Shown here: piece after piece, positions 44,256 through 57,620 of the stretch
Layout: the number at the start of each line of letters is the position of its first letter
How positions within the stretch are numbered: position 1 is the first letter of the stretch
Assembly: GCA_022749755.1 (NCBI GenBank)
Contig: CM040443.1
Coordinates: 10,885,744-10,949,743, forward strand
Direction: 5' to 3'
Length of the DNA stretch: 64,000 bases
From: Azadirachta indica
Lineage: Eukaryota > Streptophyta > Magnoliopsida > Sapindales > Meliaceae
Program-made: the position numbers and the translations under genes
The notes under the pieces: generated by a model
What the model was told of the DNA's origin: nothing
Seen by the model: only the letters and a program-made list of their open reading frames with translations
Database searches by the model: none

Positions 44256-44558
44256 TTAGTGCAGTAGGGACTTGAAGCCTACAGGAAGACAAGCAATGAC
44301 GTAAATCGTGAACTTGTGCTTGAATCTCCTTAAGACCAAAACCTTCCCTTCTCCCCAGTGAAACATAGATAGGATTATCTTCTTGATTGGTTTCTTCATC
44401 GTATTCCTCTTAGTGACCACCGTCTCTTCATCATTTTCTTCATCTTCTCCTCCCCAGTGAAGAGGATAGCTCCTCAGGAAGACCCTTCTATTATTGTAGT
44501 CTTCGTAACGAAAGCTCCTTGTTCTCATCCCATTTTCCTCCATGCGTTTTGAATCCAT
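44256..44558 (-). CDS. Small plant protein of unknown function, 100 aa
   Basis: This is a single-exon minus-strand frame. The N-terminal third is charged and carries the striking motif RRVFLRSYPLHWG (about residues 25-37). An acidic stretch EDEENDEE follows, then a basic segment KKPIKKIILSMFHWGEGKVL and a hydrophobic end. I recall similar small plant proteins with an RRVFLRSYPL motif and no assigned function, but cannot name one. A TATA element (TATATAAAG on the minus strand) lies 38-46 bases upstream of the ATG, so the leader would be very short. Composition and promoter context support a real gene. Confidence 0.7.
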   Translation of the reverse strand: MDSKRMEENGMRTRSFRYEDYNNRRVFLRSYPLHWGGEDEENDEETVVTKRNTMKKPIKKIILSMFHWGEGKVLVLRRFKHKFTIYVIACLPVGFKSLLH

Positions 44559-44595
44559 AACTTGAGAGTTTAGTGTTCAGTAGTGGAATGAAAGC

Positions 44596-44604
44596 TTTAT
44601 ATAG
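44596..44604 (-). promoter_or_regulatory. TATA box of the small 100-aa protein gene
   Basis: On the minus strand the sequence reads CTATATAAAGC. A start about 30 bases downstream would fall near 44567, only some ten bases before the ATG at 44558. Confidence 0.5.
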
Positions 44605-47482
44605 AAGAGAGAGAGCTTGCTATTTGCTAAAGAACAAGATGATTATATAAGGAAGGACAAAAGAGTGATAATGATAAATTTATTAATTGAGAAAAGATGG
44701 TGGACCCTTATATCTTGGCTTTTCTATGTTTTAACATGAATACATTTCTGAAGGTGTAATTTTAACATGCTTATAATTTTATGGGTTGTGCTGGGATCTG
44801 ATGCTTTAATATGGCATGTCCGTATTCTTGTGCATCTGATGCCAGAGAATTTACATTTGTGTCATTATCAACTGTTGCTGTGTATCGGCAAGTAACTAAA
44901 CAACGTATCTGTAAAACCCATGTTTATATTTAATTCTCCTTTTGTAACTGTATAGTTGTCTTCGTTGAATATGCTTCTCTTATTCTCCTCTAGAATTATC
45001 AAATAAGCAATGCCGTTACGATTTAGGAAACATATTATTGGTAGAATCTAAAATATCTGAAGCACCCAGCTGGAGATTATGTGGTTTAAAATGTGCATGA
45101 TTTACAATCATCTGTCTTGTATGCAGATTAATATGTGTTTTCATGTTGCATATTTGGGACCTGATGACCATGAACCTGAAGCTTTCAAGTTAAGGGTCTG
45201 AAGATCTACTGGACGCATACACAGAGTGAAAAGAGAGGTTTAATACATGATTTCAACATAGTAGATTTTGTCATATGTATAAGCATGTGTATATATATAT
45301 ATATATATATATTGTGGTTTGCCGCATAGGGACTTTAGATTCATAGTATCCAATCCATTAAGGAACTTTGATTTCTTAGTTAATCCCACGGACAAGGCAA
45401 GGCACGTTGAAAACGATAAGCACATTTTAGAATGACATTTTCTATTAAATTGTTTAATAAGATGTTGAGGGGTTGGGTTTGGCAATTTAATAGTGTTGCA
45501 GTTTGACTTGTTTGTTAGTTTAAAGTGATAATGTTTTTTAATGGACAAACAATTGCTTTAGAATGCAGGGATCATCATGAGTATTAGAAAATTTAAGAAA
45601 GAAAGTAGTGTGTGCTTACGATGTTATTGTCGTTTAATTTTAATATTTAATCATGGGATTTTAGAAAAGACAGTGACAAAATGAGTAGCTGAATAAAAGA
45701 CCTGGGGGTGGAAGTGAGTTGGTAATCAAAGCAAGCAAGCAGTAAGTGGTGGAGATAAATATGTGGAGGGATTGCATTTGCATTTGCTTGAAGTTCATCT
45801 CAGCATTTATTTAGTTATCCAGACATTTCGCAAGTTAAAAATAATGCTACACAACACAAATGTCAAGAGTACAATAACTATATAACTTATACATTAATAA
45901 ACACAATAAAGGTTAAGATTTGTAATGAAAAAATTAAGAATGTAGCTTAATGTACTATAACCTTGTCCTTGTCGAACTAATTTAGAACATGATATTTATA
46001 ATGTTTTGTACTACTATTTTAGTGCATTTTAATGCTTATGTTATCAATATAACAGGAAATTTTAATATATTATCTAAAATTATTCTATTCTATTATTTAC
46101 TTGATCAAGATTCATCATTCACGATAAAAATAAATGTAAACTAATTTTTTAGAAAGTGTTGAATCATTGACGTAACATTGATTGTCCTGGTAATATTAGC
46201 AATAAGCTATTTGGTGCGGAGGATCCCTTATAAAAGAGTTGGAATAAAATCTCTTGATCACATGTTCTTAGCTAGGAAGTGGTTGGGGTGGTCAATTCAT
46301 ATAATTTGGTAGGAGGACTTATGAGAAGCAGCCATGAAAGCAACCACACTTTCAACACAGAATTTCATCCTGCACACCAGTATTGCACTTGCAATTCGCC
46401 AGAACACGCATGATTATTATTTTGTTGCTTCATTTCAAATTCGATTACCACCAGCCACTGCTTTTTCATTTCCTTCCAATCTATTAATTTTTTTGAATGA
46501 AAAAAAAAAAAATCTACAAAACCATTAATATCCCATATAATACACAATTGGGAAAAGTCAATTAAATCTATGTTTCTAATATTGTTAACCAAAATTGTGC
46601 TTACCTAATTTTTTGCCTTTTTTTTCCCTAAAGTATTTTTCGATCACAACGATAGTCAAGAAGCAGCAAATAATAATAAATAAATATGACAAGCAGAGCT
46701 CCCTTGACTGTGAAATGTAACCACCAGACAGGGACATAAAATTACATGTAAAGATAGTATCTCCATATATAGGTCTATGTATCAATGCTGTACAGTGCAG
46801 ACAGTTAAGATGTGGACCTCTTTTGACTATTTGTGCTGCCAAGTATTGCATTAGCTTCATAATTATCGCCCGTAGAACAAATCAACATTCCATTTTCATA
46901 TTCCAGCTGATCTTCTTTTATTTATTTTTACTTTTAATGATAGAAGATACTTGATTAGGCGTACAAAGAGATGCATATATATATATATATATATAAAGAG
47001 ATGCTTCCATTTTCCATCTGATTTTTTTGGGGAATAGTAAACAGTTAAACACTGCAGGAGCACAAGGCTTACTGCTATTATTAGTTCAGTAAAGATAACT
47101 TTACAAGGAAAATAATGGAACCAGGCCAGCCAATCCAAAAAGCTACTTTTCATTGTTGTCTTGTTGCAGCAGGATTGCAGCAACAACAAGCCATTGAAAA
47201 TTTTCTCATAAAATAAATAAGGGTCCCACGTCTGCAAATGCCATTACTTCGCTTTCAAGACCAATCAACTTCCTCTTCCTCCCACCCCCAACTTTAGTTG
47301 TTTAACAACTTTATCTCCTTCCTTCAAGCATAAAGCCAACCAAACGCTGTCCCTCCCCTCTCTTCTCTTCTCTTCTCTTCTCTTCTCTTTCTAGCTGTTG
47401 GAGAAACAGAGTTCGATGTTGTTGTTATGAATGAATGAAAGAATGAATGAATAGAGCTCGGAGATTGAGTCTAGTTCAAGAC
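44605..47482. other. Intergenic region with microsatellites and the At3g27210-like leader
   Basis: No coding gene is seen. AT runs occur at about 45290-45312 and 46976-46994. A pyrimidine repeat of TCTTC units at about 47361-47388 sits in the probable 5' leader of the downstream gene. The frames at 46.3-47.2 kb on either strand have no family character. Confidence 0.4.
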
Positions 47483-49403
47483 ATGGGCAATTGTGTTTCA
47501 CTTCATAAGAACACTGACATGAAACTAGCTGTCCAAATTCAATCACCGAACAAAGACAACACTGTCACAAGCCACCAAAACATTGTTACTGAACATACGC
47601 CTCAAATGTCAGCAATGGAACACGTTCCTAGTTTCCAAAGCCTGAGTATGATTCTTTGTCTTTTTCTTCTATGCATATACTGGTGCTCATTATAGTAGGA
47701 GTCTCGTATGGTTTGATTGTCAGTTTATATTTCTTTTTCGTTCTTGATTTTGCCTCATTAAAATTTTGCTTCCCCTGAATATTTTCCTTTTCTTTCATTA
47801 TATTTTCTTGATTGACTGTTTAGTAGGAGTGACACTATTTACCTTATGCGAAGGTGAGCATAGTTTCCTATGGATATGATCAATGGCAGAAAAAATGATC
47901 AGCTTTGTTAGAGGCACTAGTATGTATTACTATGTTTAAATCTCGAGTCTATGTGATCAAAATTAATAATATTTTCTATTTGAGCTCAGCGAATTTTTAA
48001 TAAGTAATCAATATTATAATGGATTTATTTATATTTTGAAGAAGATCTACAATATGTCAGCATTGCAAGTTGTTGATAGTTCACTGATTGTTGAAACGCT
48101 TATGTAAGTGAATTCATATGAATTTTCCTTGAAGTGCTTCATCTAGTGAGATACAGTCGGAAATATTCCTTAAGCAATTGAATTCGCTTGTACTGCAGAC
48201 GTGTAAACGTCAGTAATTCATGATAAAAGATAACAGGTTATTTGTTTTTTTAAGTTTTTATTTAATTCATGAAATTGTCCAAAAGAATTAGCAGGTGATA
48301 TGCTGTTGATTAATGTCAATCCGTTTCGTGTTGGGGAACTTCTTGAAGTAATTTATACTCTTTATATATGTAGAGTGATAATGTGCTAACATCAAAGGAG
48401 GAGGGTGATGATAATTGACTGATTGTCTCTCGGGATGGCTCGAAGTAGTTTTATCAGTAGTCCAAGCTGTCTTGAGAAGCAATAAACAATTTGCTGTTTT
48501 GATTTATCGGAGAATATTTGAAAAATGTAGTTCATAATTTCATAGGCTTCTCCTGGACATTCAGATAAGAAGTTTAAGCACACTCTGGAGTTGCATTATA
48601 GCTTTTATGGACTTTCATGGTTCTGTGACTTCTTTGTTTTCTTTATCTTTGTGCAGCTTCTATCTTCTAGTGAACTATTTTACCATTGGTTTATGCTTTA
48701 TCTTGTTCCTTTCTGATCTTGAATATGCATATTTTCTTGCAGGTAGTAAAGAGGAAATCTTTTTGGATTCTCAACCCTGGTTAGACTCTGATTGTGAAGA
48801 TTACTTCAGTGTCAATGGTGGTGGGTTGAGTTTGTTGCAGAAACATTTTCTTTTTCTGCTTTCAGAGTAGAGTATTTTATTTTACTTGGATCCTATACTG
48901 ACAAATATTTCTCAAGATTCTGAAGTTTCAATTTGGGTTTTTGACAACTACGTATCTGTGCAGATTTCACCCCATCTCATGCCAACACCCCAATCCACCA
49001 GAAAAGCTTCATAGAAGCTCCTCAACTTGATAAATTTCCCCTAACGGACAGTGCACCCGATTCCATACCTCCGTCCTCTCCAACAGATATGAAAAAGCAA
49101 CTAATTGATCTCTTTCGTGAGAGTTTCAATGATGCTCCTTCAGATGGGAATCAAAATTTGCAAGGCCAGAAAGAAGCCAAACCGACCATGTTGGACTATC
49201 CCCCAAAATCTGCAAGCAGAAGTCCATATGAATTGGAACCAAACTCTGTTCGCACCAGTGAAGCAACTCCATACAGAGGTTCGCATCACAGGAGAGAGAA
49301 TTCCAATCAATCTGCTCAGTGCTGCATTCCAAGTTTTATGCGGAATCTGAGCTTTTCTGAGAAAAAAAAGAGGCTGAGCCTTTCAAGCACCAATATATGG
49401 TAA
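47483..49403 (+). CDS. Uncharacterised plant protein, At3g27210-like, N-myristoylation signature
   Basis: Three exons: 47483-47645, 48743-48820 and 48964-49403, in phase, 226 residues. The protein starts MGNCVSLHKN; Gly2, followed by Cys4 and Ser6, matches the N-myristoylation consensus with a nearby palmitoylatable cysteine, so plasma-membrane attachment is expected. An upstream in-frame ATG at 47447 would hide Gly2, so I start at 47483. Exons 2-3 carry the family hallmark SKEEIFLDSQPWLDSDCEDY, then FSVNGDFTPSHANTP. A Pro/Ser-rich middle with SPTDMKKQLIDLFRESF follows, and a C-terminal CCIPSFMRNLSFSEKKKR. The Arabidopsis relative At3g27210 has no defined molecular function. Confidence 0.9.
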
Positions 49404-50139
49404 GTCAGTTTTACACTTTTTCTATTTTGGAATGTAATTATACTTCTAAACTAGCATATCTGTAAGAAGCAAAAACCCGAAATCCATATAACATTTATCT
49501 TGCTCAGAAAGATGCATAATGATCTTTGAACCATGTTTTGTGTATCAATATATTCCTGCAAGTACATGAGGATTTGGATTTGGAAGTTTTACGGAGTTTT
49601 TATAGTGTCGTAATCTATCTGTTTTTGGAATTCTCAAATCAGCTACTGTCACTAAGAGATGCAAGGTAGCAATATCATTATTTTTTTAAATAATCTATCA
49701 AATCTGCGTATATGTTTACCTTTAATCTGCAAATGAGAGAGAAGTCAGAGTCTTGATTCTGAAAAAGCAAAGAGGTAGAAATTATAAATTTACCGGGTAC
49801 ATGAAAAATGCGATTACGCTTCTTAACATCTATAGATGCTACCCTTCACCCCCATTTCAGTCAAATCTTCATTATCGGCAACTGTGGCAACCAGTGACCA
49901 CAAGATACAAAGATTGAGAGCAATAAAAATTTAAAAAATAATAAAATTTTAAAAAAAAAAAAAGAAGAAAGCCAGAGAAAAAGAAAGTCAACAAAGCAGA
50001 CCATAGGCCATGGTAAATGAATTCATCTTTCCTTCATATTCTTCAACTTCGGCTGTTCTCAAGTCCATCGTTCATTTGATGACAACTTCTGAAGTTCGCC
50101 ATATTACTGCGCTGACCGAAGGAAAAAAAGTTGTCAGAT
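49404..50139. other. Intergenic region between convergent genes
   Basis: It holds the 3' UTR of the At3g27210-like gene and AT-rich spacer with an A-rich run at about 49930-49965. No gene is visible. Confidence 0.4.
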
Positions 50140-53129
50140 TTAATGTAGTGTAAAGAAAAGAATATAAAAAATTGTATGCTTATTCTTACCTCTCGCTGGC
50201 AGCCTCTCTTGTCTTTTAACATCTACCTTCTTCCTAAAACTAGCCATGCACATTATAATGGCAGCACAGAGCCTATCTTTCATCTCATCGATAAACTTAA
50301 AATAGGCACGTTTCCAAGACTTATTAATCATCCAAGTGCCGCAAAAAGTCCAGAATCCAAATATGAATCCAAGTCCCATGCTAATATGGAACCATAACTT
50401 TTCAGACCCATCTTCATCCTCCACTTCTTCATCTTCACCTTCTGCACCTTTAAGGCCTGATGAGCATTTGGTTGTCAATGGAGGACCGCAAAGGTAAGAT
50501 GACCTTTATAAATGGATGGGTCATTGAAGGTTTGGAATTGGTTGGTTGATGGAACTGGTCCTGTCAAATTGTTATATGACAAGTTCAAGTGATTCAAGAG
50601 AGTCATTGAAGACATGCTTGGAGGAATTGGGCCTGAAAGGTGGTTGCATGAGAGGTCAATAGTTTCCAACCTTTGCAAGCTTCCTATATTCTCTGGTGTT
50701 CTTCATGTCAGTTGGTTCCGTGATGAATTTCAGGGAACCCAAGGCTGAGAGATTTGTTATCTCTTAAGCTATTGCTCGAGAGGTCTATGATATTAACAAT
50801 CGGAATTATCTTCGTATATCCACTTTGTCTTCCTTTCACAACCAAATCCAAACCCTGGATGAAAGATGTTGGTCGGCTTGAGGGTGGAGATTTAAGGAGA
50901 ATGCCCATATCTTTCAAAGCTTCTAAACTTCCAAGGCACGGAGGGATGGACCCAGATAAATTATTATGAGCAAGGTCCAAGATGTGAAGATAGGGGAATA
51001 GACAGAGCTGTTTAGGAATGCTTCCAGTTAACTTGTTTGCTCGAAGCCCTATATATGACGCAAAGAATAGGCCTTTTACAATTGTTATGGTCCCAAAGAA
51101 TCTGTTTTCTCCAACGTCTAGTACCAACAAGCCTGTGCAATTCCGTAAAGATATAGAAAGCTCCCCCGAAAGATCATTATGGTTCAGTTTCAACCAGAGA
51201 AGTGACGGCAGTGAGCAAACGGAAGTTGGAATGTCTCCAGATAGTCTGTTGTTTGACAAGTCTATAACTCTCAGTAGTTTTAGATCTTGCCAGTTTGAAG
51301 GGATTTCTCCGGAGAGATTATTGTTTGATAAGTCGATAGAAGACAAGTTCTTCATTTCATTCATGGAGGGTGGAATGCTACCATTGAGAAGGTTCATAGA
51401 AAGATCTAGGCGATTCAACATTGACATTACTGCCAATGTCTGACGGAATTGGTCCTGTAAGTAAATTGTTTCTCAATGAGAGGTTTCTCAAATTTGACCA
51501 AAGTGGGAATGAACCCTCTAAACGGTTGTATCCCAAATTAATCCATGGATTGCGGCCAACATGTATTGACTTGGGAACCTCTCCTGTTAACTGGTTATTT
51601 GAAAGATCCAACCACCAAATATCTGATAACAATCTCCAAAACCAATCAGGTATAGTGTCTGAAATTGCATCATTTGTGAGTGTGAGATCAGAGGACGTAC
51701 TTGAGTTCTAATCCAAGAAGGAAATGCAGGACCCAATTTACAATCATTAATTGTTATGGAATAAAGGTTGAAGGAGGGAATCCAATCATTTCTCACAGTG
51801 AAAACCAAAGATTTATTTCTAGATGATAAGATAAGGTAGTTTAACCCTGTGAGATTTCGGGAATGATTTTCCGTTATGACACCTTCCCAAGAATTCCCAT
51901 GGAGTTCCAATACATATAACTCTGAGAGTTGTCCAATATTTTCTGGAATTATTCCAGTCAACATGTTAAAAGATAGGTACAGTGCTCCTAAATGGGACAG
52001 ATTTCCTATGGATGGCAGCAGAGTACCGAACAATGAGTTTTCAGAGAGTTCAAGATATTCCAAATAGATTAAGTTCCCCAAGGAATCTGGTAAACTACCA
52101 TCGAGTTGATTTGAAGCCAAATCTAAGGTCTCCAAGGTACTGTTATTGCATTCAGACAAAGACTCTATGAGGTCGTTTATTTCCCGCTGATATAATTGTG
52201 TGCAATATCTAGAGAACGCAAGTTGCACAGGATTCCCTGTGGAATTTTGGGAATGGAACCTGAAAATTCACAACGAGAAAGTTGGACTCTCTCAATGGTA
52301 CTAATATTGAATAACCATTGAGGTACTGGAGAGCTGAAGTTGTTATAAGAGAGATCAATTTTTGAAAGTGAATTAAGATTAACGAATGGAAGAGAAAGAG
52401 GAAAACTTTGAAGTTCACCGCTGGATAAATCCGGCTCCACAAGTGAAGGAAGCATATTTACATTCTGCAACCAATGAGTTGTCGCCAAACTGAGGTTCAT
52501 GCCTGGTAAACGTAGGTATTTCAGAGAAGAGAGACCAGAAAGCCAGTTTAAATCCGAGGCCCACAACTTTTTCGGATATGAAATCATTGTGAGGTCAAGA
52601 TACTGCGAATTTGTAAGATTCCCAAGACTAGAGGGAACCATTCCAGTGAAAGATGCTTGTGAGAGGTCTAGGTACTTCAAATTCTTGAGTGAACCTATGA
52701 ACTCCGGGATTGGAGTTCCTTCAAAATTGTTGCGGCTGAGGTCTAATTAATTCAAAATATGTCAAGTTAAGCAAAGAAGGATTTAACGTACCACCGAGGC
52801 ATGATATGTTACTAGCTGCTACTTCTTGTTCTTCAAAGGATTTACAGAAATCCAGGGTTCTAAGGTCAAGCGTTACAACATTACCTGTCTGGTTGCTGCA
52901 GCCAATGCCAACCCAGCTGCAACAGTCATCACCAACCCAAGAAGAAAGCCAACCTGAAGGATCTTTAAGACCAGCTTTGAATTTTAGGAGAGCTTCCCTC
53001 TCCATCTCAATACAACTGATGCTGGAATTCCCGGCATTGGAATTGGACCTCATGGCTTCAAGATATAGAGGTTTAGCTAGAAGGAGAAGGAACAAAAAGA
53101 AGTTGAAAGGTGGAATTTCCTCCAGTCAT
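50140..53129 (-). pseudogene. LRR receptor-like protein (RLP, EIX2/Cf-type) pseudogene
   Basis: RLPs are cell-surface LRR receptors without a kinase, often for defence. The minus strand from an ATG at 53129 holds the whole family layout split over several frames. It starts with a signal-peptide region and an LRRNT domain (CIEMEREALLKFKAGL... DDCCSWVGIGC). LRRs follow in frames at 52.7-52.2, 52.2-51.6, 51.6-51.4 and 51.4-50.7 kb. The C-terminus has QRLETIDLSCNHLSG, then an acidic juxtamembrane stretch and a transmembrane helix (GLGFIFGFWTFCG) with a short basic tail. Frame breaks are visible near 53085, 52745, 52190, 51700, 51425, 50760 and 50495. The last one or two LRRs before the island end are scrambled. 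This amount of damage excludes a full-length product. A GTAAGA donor-like site lies near 50190. Confidence 0.9.
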
Positions 53130-54773
53130 TTTTGTTTTCGTGATAGCTCGTTGATATGTATATATGTATATGGATAATGCTTATTAACATGTAGGATAGA
53201 CTTCTTGTTTGCTTACTTTATAAGTAAAACTATCAAGTCTAGTTTCTTAAGATTCTCGGGTTATATTAATAATCAAACAATAACATTCAAAATCTAATTT
53301 GCAGATAAAAAAGGACTCTTAAATATATGCTGCTCCGTTGGAATTTTTCTTTTTGGTGCCAATCTCCTAACCTAGTAAATTGCATAACTAATTATAACGG
53401 ACCATAGGTGTTTTTGCGTTAGAGTTGGCAAGCAATAGATTAGTATTGTAGAAGAAAAAAGAAATTTCATACAAACCAAATTGAAAAGACATTCTGTTTT
53501 GTGTCTTAACAAAGTCTTTTGGAATCTTGGTATCTATTAAACCCTACCGATCTAACTGGGTAGTCGAAGTGTTCACAGTAAAAATTTACTAAATAATTTA
53601 TACACAGGCTTAGCTACTTATCAACATAGGAATTGACTTTGATATGTAATTATATATTCCATAAGTACAGCTTTGAACAATCATGCTTCTCATGCCGTCT
53701 TTGATTCAACAACCCAACATTTGAGGGTTTTTCTGAATCCCACCAAATATATATGGTTGACTAATGCTAAATATTTTTCTTATCATAACATCCTTAAACT
53801 TTGGCATCTAACTGATGATAATTTAATAGAAAATTAATTATTTCTGCTGCTGGATATGCTGTCACGTTATGTTGCCATTTAAACCTCCGATTTCTGAAGG
53901 ACATCTGACTAACCACGCCTCTACAATTACAAGTCGAGCAGCTGAACTTTAAGTTTGATAATAATTAAAGGAATATTCTCTGCTGTTCAATGGGCCAAGC
54001 AAGAAATGGGCCAATGCCTATTGCAACAAAGAAATATCCAATTAACATAATATGCATCATGATAAAACAAAGAAAGGCAGTTCCATTGACAACTATTTTT
54101 TGACCCGAGTTTTCGGGATTAGACATGTTAGTTGAATAAACTGGGAGGCAGCTTTCCCTCCATGTAGGGCGGTAAAACGGCCAATAATGAGGTTCATTCG
54201 ATGATTTTCAGAAAACAGAATTAATACATATTTCTCCCTTAAGGTTTGCATACACTTAGATAATAAGATTGGAGAACTCACATACTTTTCTATGATTAGT
54301 TTTTTTTTTTTAATTTAAAAAGTTTTTGAATAGGAGTAAGAAAATTCACCTACGATTCTCTAGTGTTACTCAAATTCAAGATGACCTGCGAGTTTGAGCT
54401 ATTGCCCAGGAAGCTAGTTATCCATTTAATTTTCTGTAAAAAGATCAAAATATCGTAAATATTCTTTTTACTGAAACCAAATATTATAAAATTTTTCATT
54501 CAAGTTCCTTTCTTTCTTTTCATTCTTGAATTAAAAACTTTCTCAATATAAAAAAAATAGAATATGTAGATATAAAAAGGCAACTGATTGAGTTTTTTCA
54601 TGAAAATTTCAGCACTGATAGCAGTCCAAAATTACCAGAATAACCAACGAGGCAAACCAACAATTGTTTATCACTTGAAGATATTTGCAGTAGTGAAAGA
54701 ACTCCGTTCACAGAGGACCATACATTCCCATCAGAGGAAGAGAGAAATTTGCCCAATCTGCTGAGTTTAGTTA
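53130..54773. other. Intergenic region upstream of the RLP pseudogene
   Basis: No gene is visible. The sequence is AT-rich, and the start is presumably the former RLP promoter. The five bases next to the copia LTR, AGTTA at 54769-54773, are the probable left target-site copy. Confidence 0.4.
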
Positions 54774-55382
54774 TGTTGAAGTGTGGCTTATTTTCAACAT
54801 GCAGCTGCAAATTTTGAAATGTAAAGTATCTAGAAGATGATGGTGGTCGATGGAGAAAAATCAATGGCCTCCATACGTAAGGGATTACCTAAAATTGTTT
54901 GATTTCGTTGACTCTTTTGACCCTCAAATGACTTATAAATAGAAAACTTCTCTCATTTATAATTGTATTAAATTGAGAGAGAATGGAGAGAGAGAGAGAA
55001 AGAGCCAAAATCTGAGAAGAAAGAAAACAAGTCGGAGGGATGTTTTGAAGTTGAATATAAGGTTTTTTTCATTCGGATCCCCAGCTTTGTAAGATTTACA
55101 TTTTTACGTAAATTTTCTATAAGTTTTACATTTGAACCCATTTAAGTTTGTGAGTATTTGCAAGTTTTACCTAATTTTGTATTATCTTTCAATTTGATCA
55201 TAGTAAAGTATTTGAAGTGCTCGAGGACATAGGTAATATTTACTGAACCTTGTTAAATTTTTGTGTCATTTACTTTATGTTGTTGCATGTTTGTCAACTT
55301 TATCATTATTTAGATTTTCAATTATTTTATTTTATAAACTTTGTATTTTGGAAAATTATTAGGCCATTAAATTATCTCAACA
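54774..55382 (+). repeat. 5' LTR of the copia element
   Basis: It starts TGTTGAAGTGTGGC and ends ATCTCAACA. A TATA-like TTATAAATAG lies at about 54933-54942, followed by GA-rich leader sequence (GAGAGAGAGAGAGA near 54990). Confidence 0.92.
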
Positions 55383-55599
55383 AGTTGTATCAGAGTCGAA
55401 AGTTCACATAGGGTGGACACGTGCATGAGAAAAATTTTGTCAAAAGAGTTATAATTGCCTAAAAAGTTTAAATTTTAAGTGGGACCGTTGTGACCCTTCT
55501 AATCTTTCTTGAGAATTTTTCAAAATATACTATTCACATTAAGGTTTACTGTAAACTTTAAAATATAATAATTGATTGTCGACTTTATAGCTAGTCCAA

Positions 55600-56463
55600 A
55601 GTTTGAGTTAGTACCTTTTGATGGCAAAACTAACTTTACTATTTGGTAAAGTATTGTAAAGGATATATTAGTGCAACAGGGTTTTTTTTAAAGCATTATG
55701 TGATAAAAGGTCGAAGGATATGAAAGATGGTGATTGACAGGAACTAAAAGCAAAAACTGTAAGCACGATTCGACTTAGTCTTACTCTAGAAATCAAGTAT
55801 AGAGTGTTAAATGAAACTTTTTTGACAAAGTTATGAGAGAAATTAGAAAAGTTCTATGTGTTAAAATCCTTAACCAATAGATTTTATCTAAAGAAGGAAC
55901 TGTATGAGTTAAAGATGCAAAAGGGTACAGATGCATCAAGCTATATCAACAAGTTCAACAAATGTATTACTTAACTTCAGAGTGTAAAGGTCAAGATTGA
56001 TGAAGAAGATCAAGCAATTATTCTATTGGCTTCTTTACCAAAATCGTACGAGACTTTGGTAATTATACTACTAGTTAGAAAGTAAACTCTCATAGTGGAT
56101 GAAGTCTAAACTGCTCTTTTGGAGACTGATAAGATTAAGCAACCAAGCAGTTCTTCTCCAGTTGCAGGTCTTGTTGCAAGAGAAGATAACAAGGCAAAAT
56201 TAAGATGTGGTAGAAGTGAGTCTCGTGGAAGAAATTCTGGCCACAATGATCGTTCTAAGTCACGCCTAAGGAAAGATGTGGAGTGTCATTATTGTCACAA
56301 GAAGAGACATATTAGAAGATTCTGCAACAAATTGAAAAAGGACTTGAAAATAAGGAAGAATCAAAAGCCAACTGAAACAAATGTAGTTGACAACAAATTC
56401 AATAACGATGAAGAAGGGGATATGTTGTTGGCATCTGCAAGTGGAAGATCTCTTTTAGAATCC
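55600..56463 (+). pseudogene. copia gag remnant with CCHC zinc knuckle
   Basis: Capsid-like sequence is readable across stops (for example YELKMQKGTDASSYINKFN). It leads to a basic segment and the knuckle CHYCHKKRHIRRFC at about 56285-56326, spaced C-x2-C-x4-H-x4-C. In-frame stops occur in the capsid part. It would have packaged the element RNA. Confidence 0.85.
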
Positions 56464-56493
56464 TAGATACTTAACTCTATATGCACGTACCAT

Positions 56494-57620
56494 ATGTGTT
56501 CTTATAAAAAATGGTTTAATATCTACCAACCTTGTGACGCTAATTCTGTTTTGATGGGTAATAATGCTACTTGCAAGGTTATTGGAATCGACACAATAAA
56601 AATAAGGATGCATGATGAAATTCTTAGAACACTGGGTAACGTCCAACGTATTCCTGAATTGAAAAAAAATCTGATTTCCTTGGGAACATTGAATTCATTA
56701 GGTTATAGTTTTTCTGCCGAAGATGGATTATTGAAAATCTACAAAGGAGCTCTTGTAATAATAAAAAGAGAAAAAGTTGGGAACCTGTACCAGCTGATAG
56801 GAAATACTGTTTCAAGTGGAGCTGCTACTACCACATATACTAAATCGAGTAATGATAATATCGAATTATGGCATATGCGGTTAGGTCATCTCAGCGAACG
56901 TGGGTTATATGAGTTGCATAAGAGAAACCTTCTAAGCAGTGTAAAGGGATGTAAATTGGAATTCTGCAAATTTGGTGTTATAGAAAGACAGAATAGGGTC
57001 AACTTGAACACTCCATCTCACATTTGCAAAGATATTCTTGATCATGTTCATACTGATGTATGGAGATCATCACTAATTGCATTACATAGAGGTTCTAATT
57101 ATTTCGTCAGTTTCATCGATGATTATTTTAGAAAGGTATAGGTGTACTTTATGAAGCACAAATTCGAGGTATTCAACGTTTTCAAGTAATGGAAAGCTGA
57201 AGTGGAAAACTAGACTAACAAAAAGTTAAAGTACATCAGAAGTGACAATAGAACCAAATATAAGAAAAGTTCCTTTCTAGAATTTTATAAGAATGAAAGG
57301 ATTACTCAGCATTTCACAGTAAAGAAGACTCCGCAGTAGAATAGAGTGACTGAAAGAATGAATAGAATGTTGATAGAAAGAGCTTGGTGTATAATGCTCA
57401 ACACAGGATTGTCAAAGAGTTTTTAGGCAAAAGCAGTTAACACTGTTGTTTATTGAATTAATCAGTCCCTATGCTTAGCTATAAATGGCAAAGTCCCTGA
57501 GGAGGTTTGGACAAACAGGTCAGTCAACTACACCAACTTACGCATATTTGGATGTCCAACATACATGCATGTACTATATATAAACGTACGAAGTTAGATG
57601 CAAAGTCAAAGAAGTGTATC
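56494..57620 (+). pseudogene. copia protease/integrase remnant
   Basis: The frame 56494-57141 contains a protease-end region and then the GAG-pre-integrase motif LWHMRLGHLSERGL. The integrase core follows with DHVHTDVW, SFIDDYF and, past a TAG at 57139-57141, IRSDNRTKY and TPQ-stop-NRVTER at 57331-57350. Several stops replace Trp or Gln codons usual at these conserved positions. Confidence 0.85.

Noticed and set aside
47447..47482. Upstream in-frame ATG for the At3g27210-like gene
   Set aside because: Starting there would bury the MGNCVS myristoylation signature that defines the N-terminus of this family.
51018..51443. Plus-strand frame of 141 codons
   Set aside because: It is the antisense of the LRR repeats of the RLP pseudogene; the repeated codon pattern keeps the opposite frame open.
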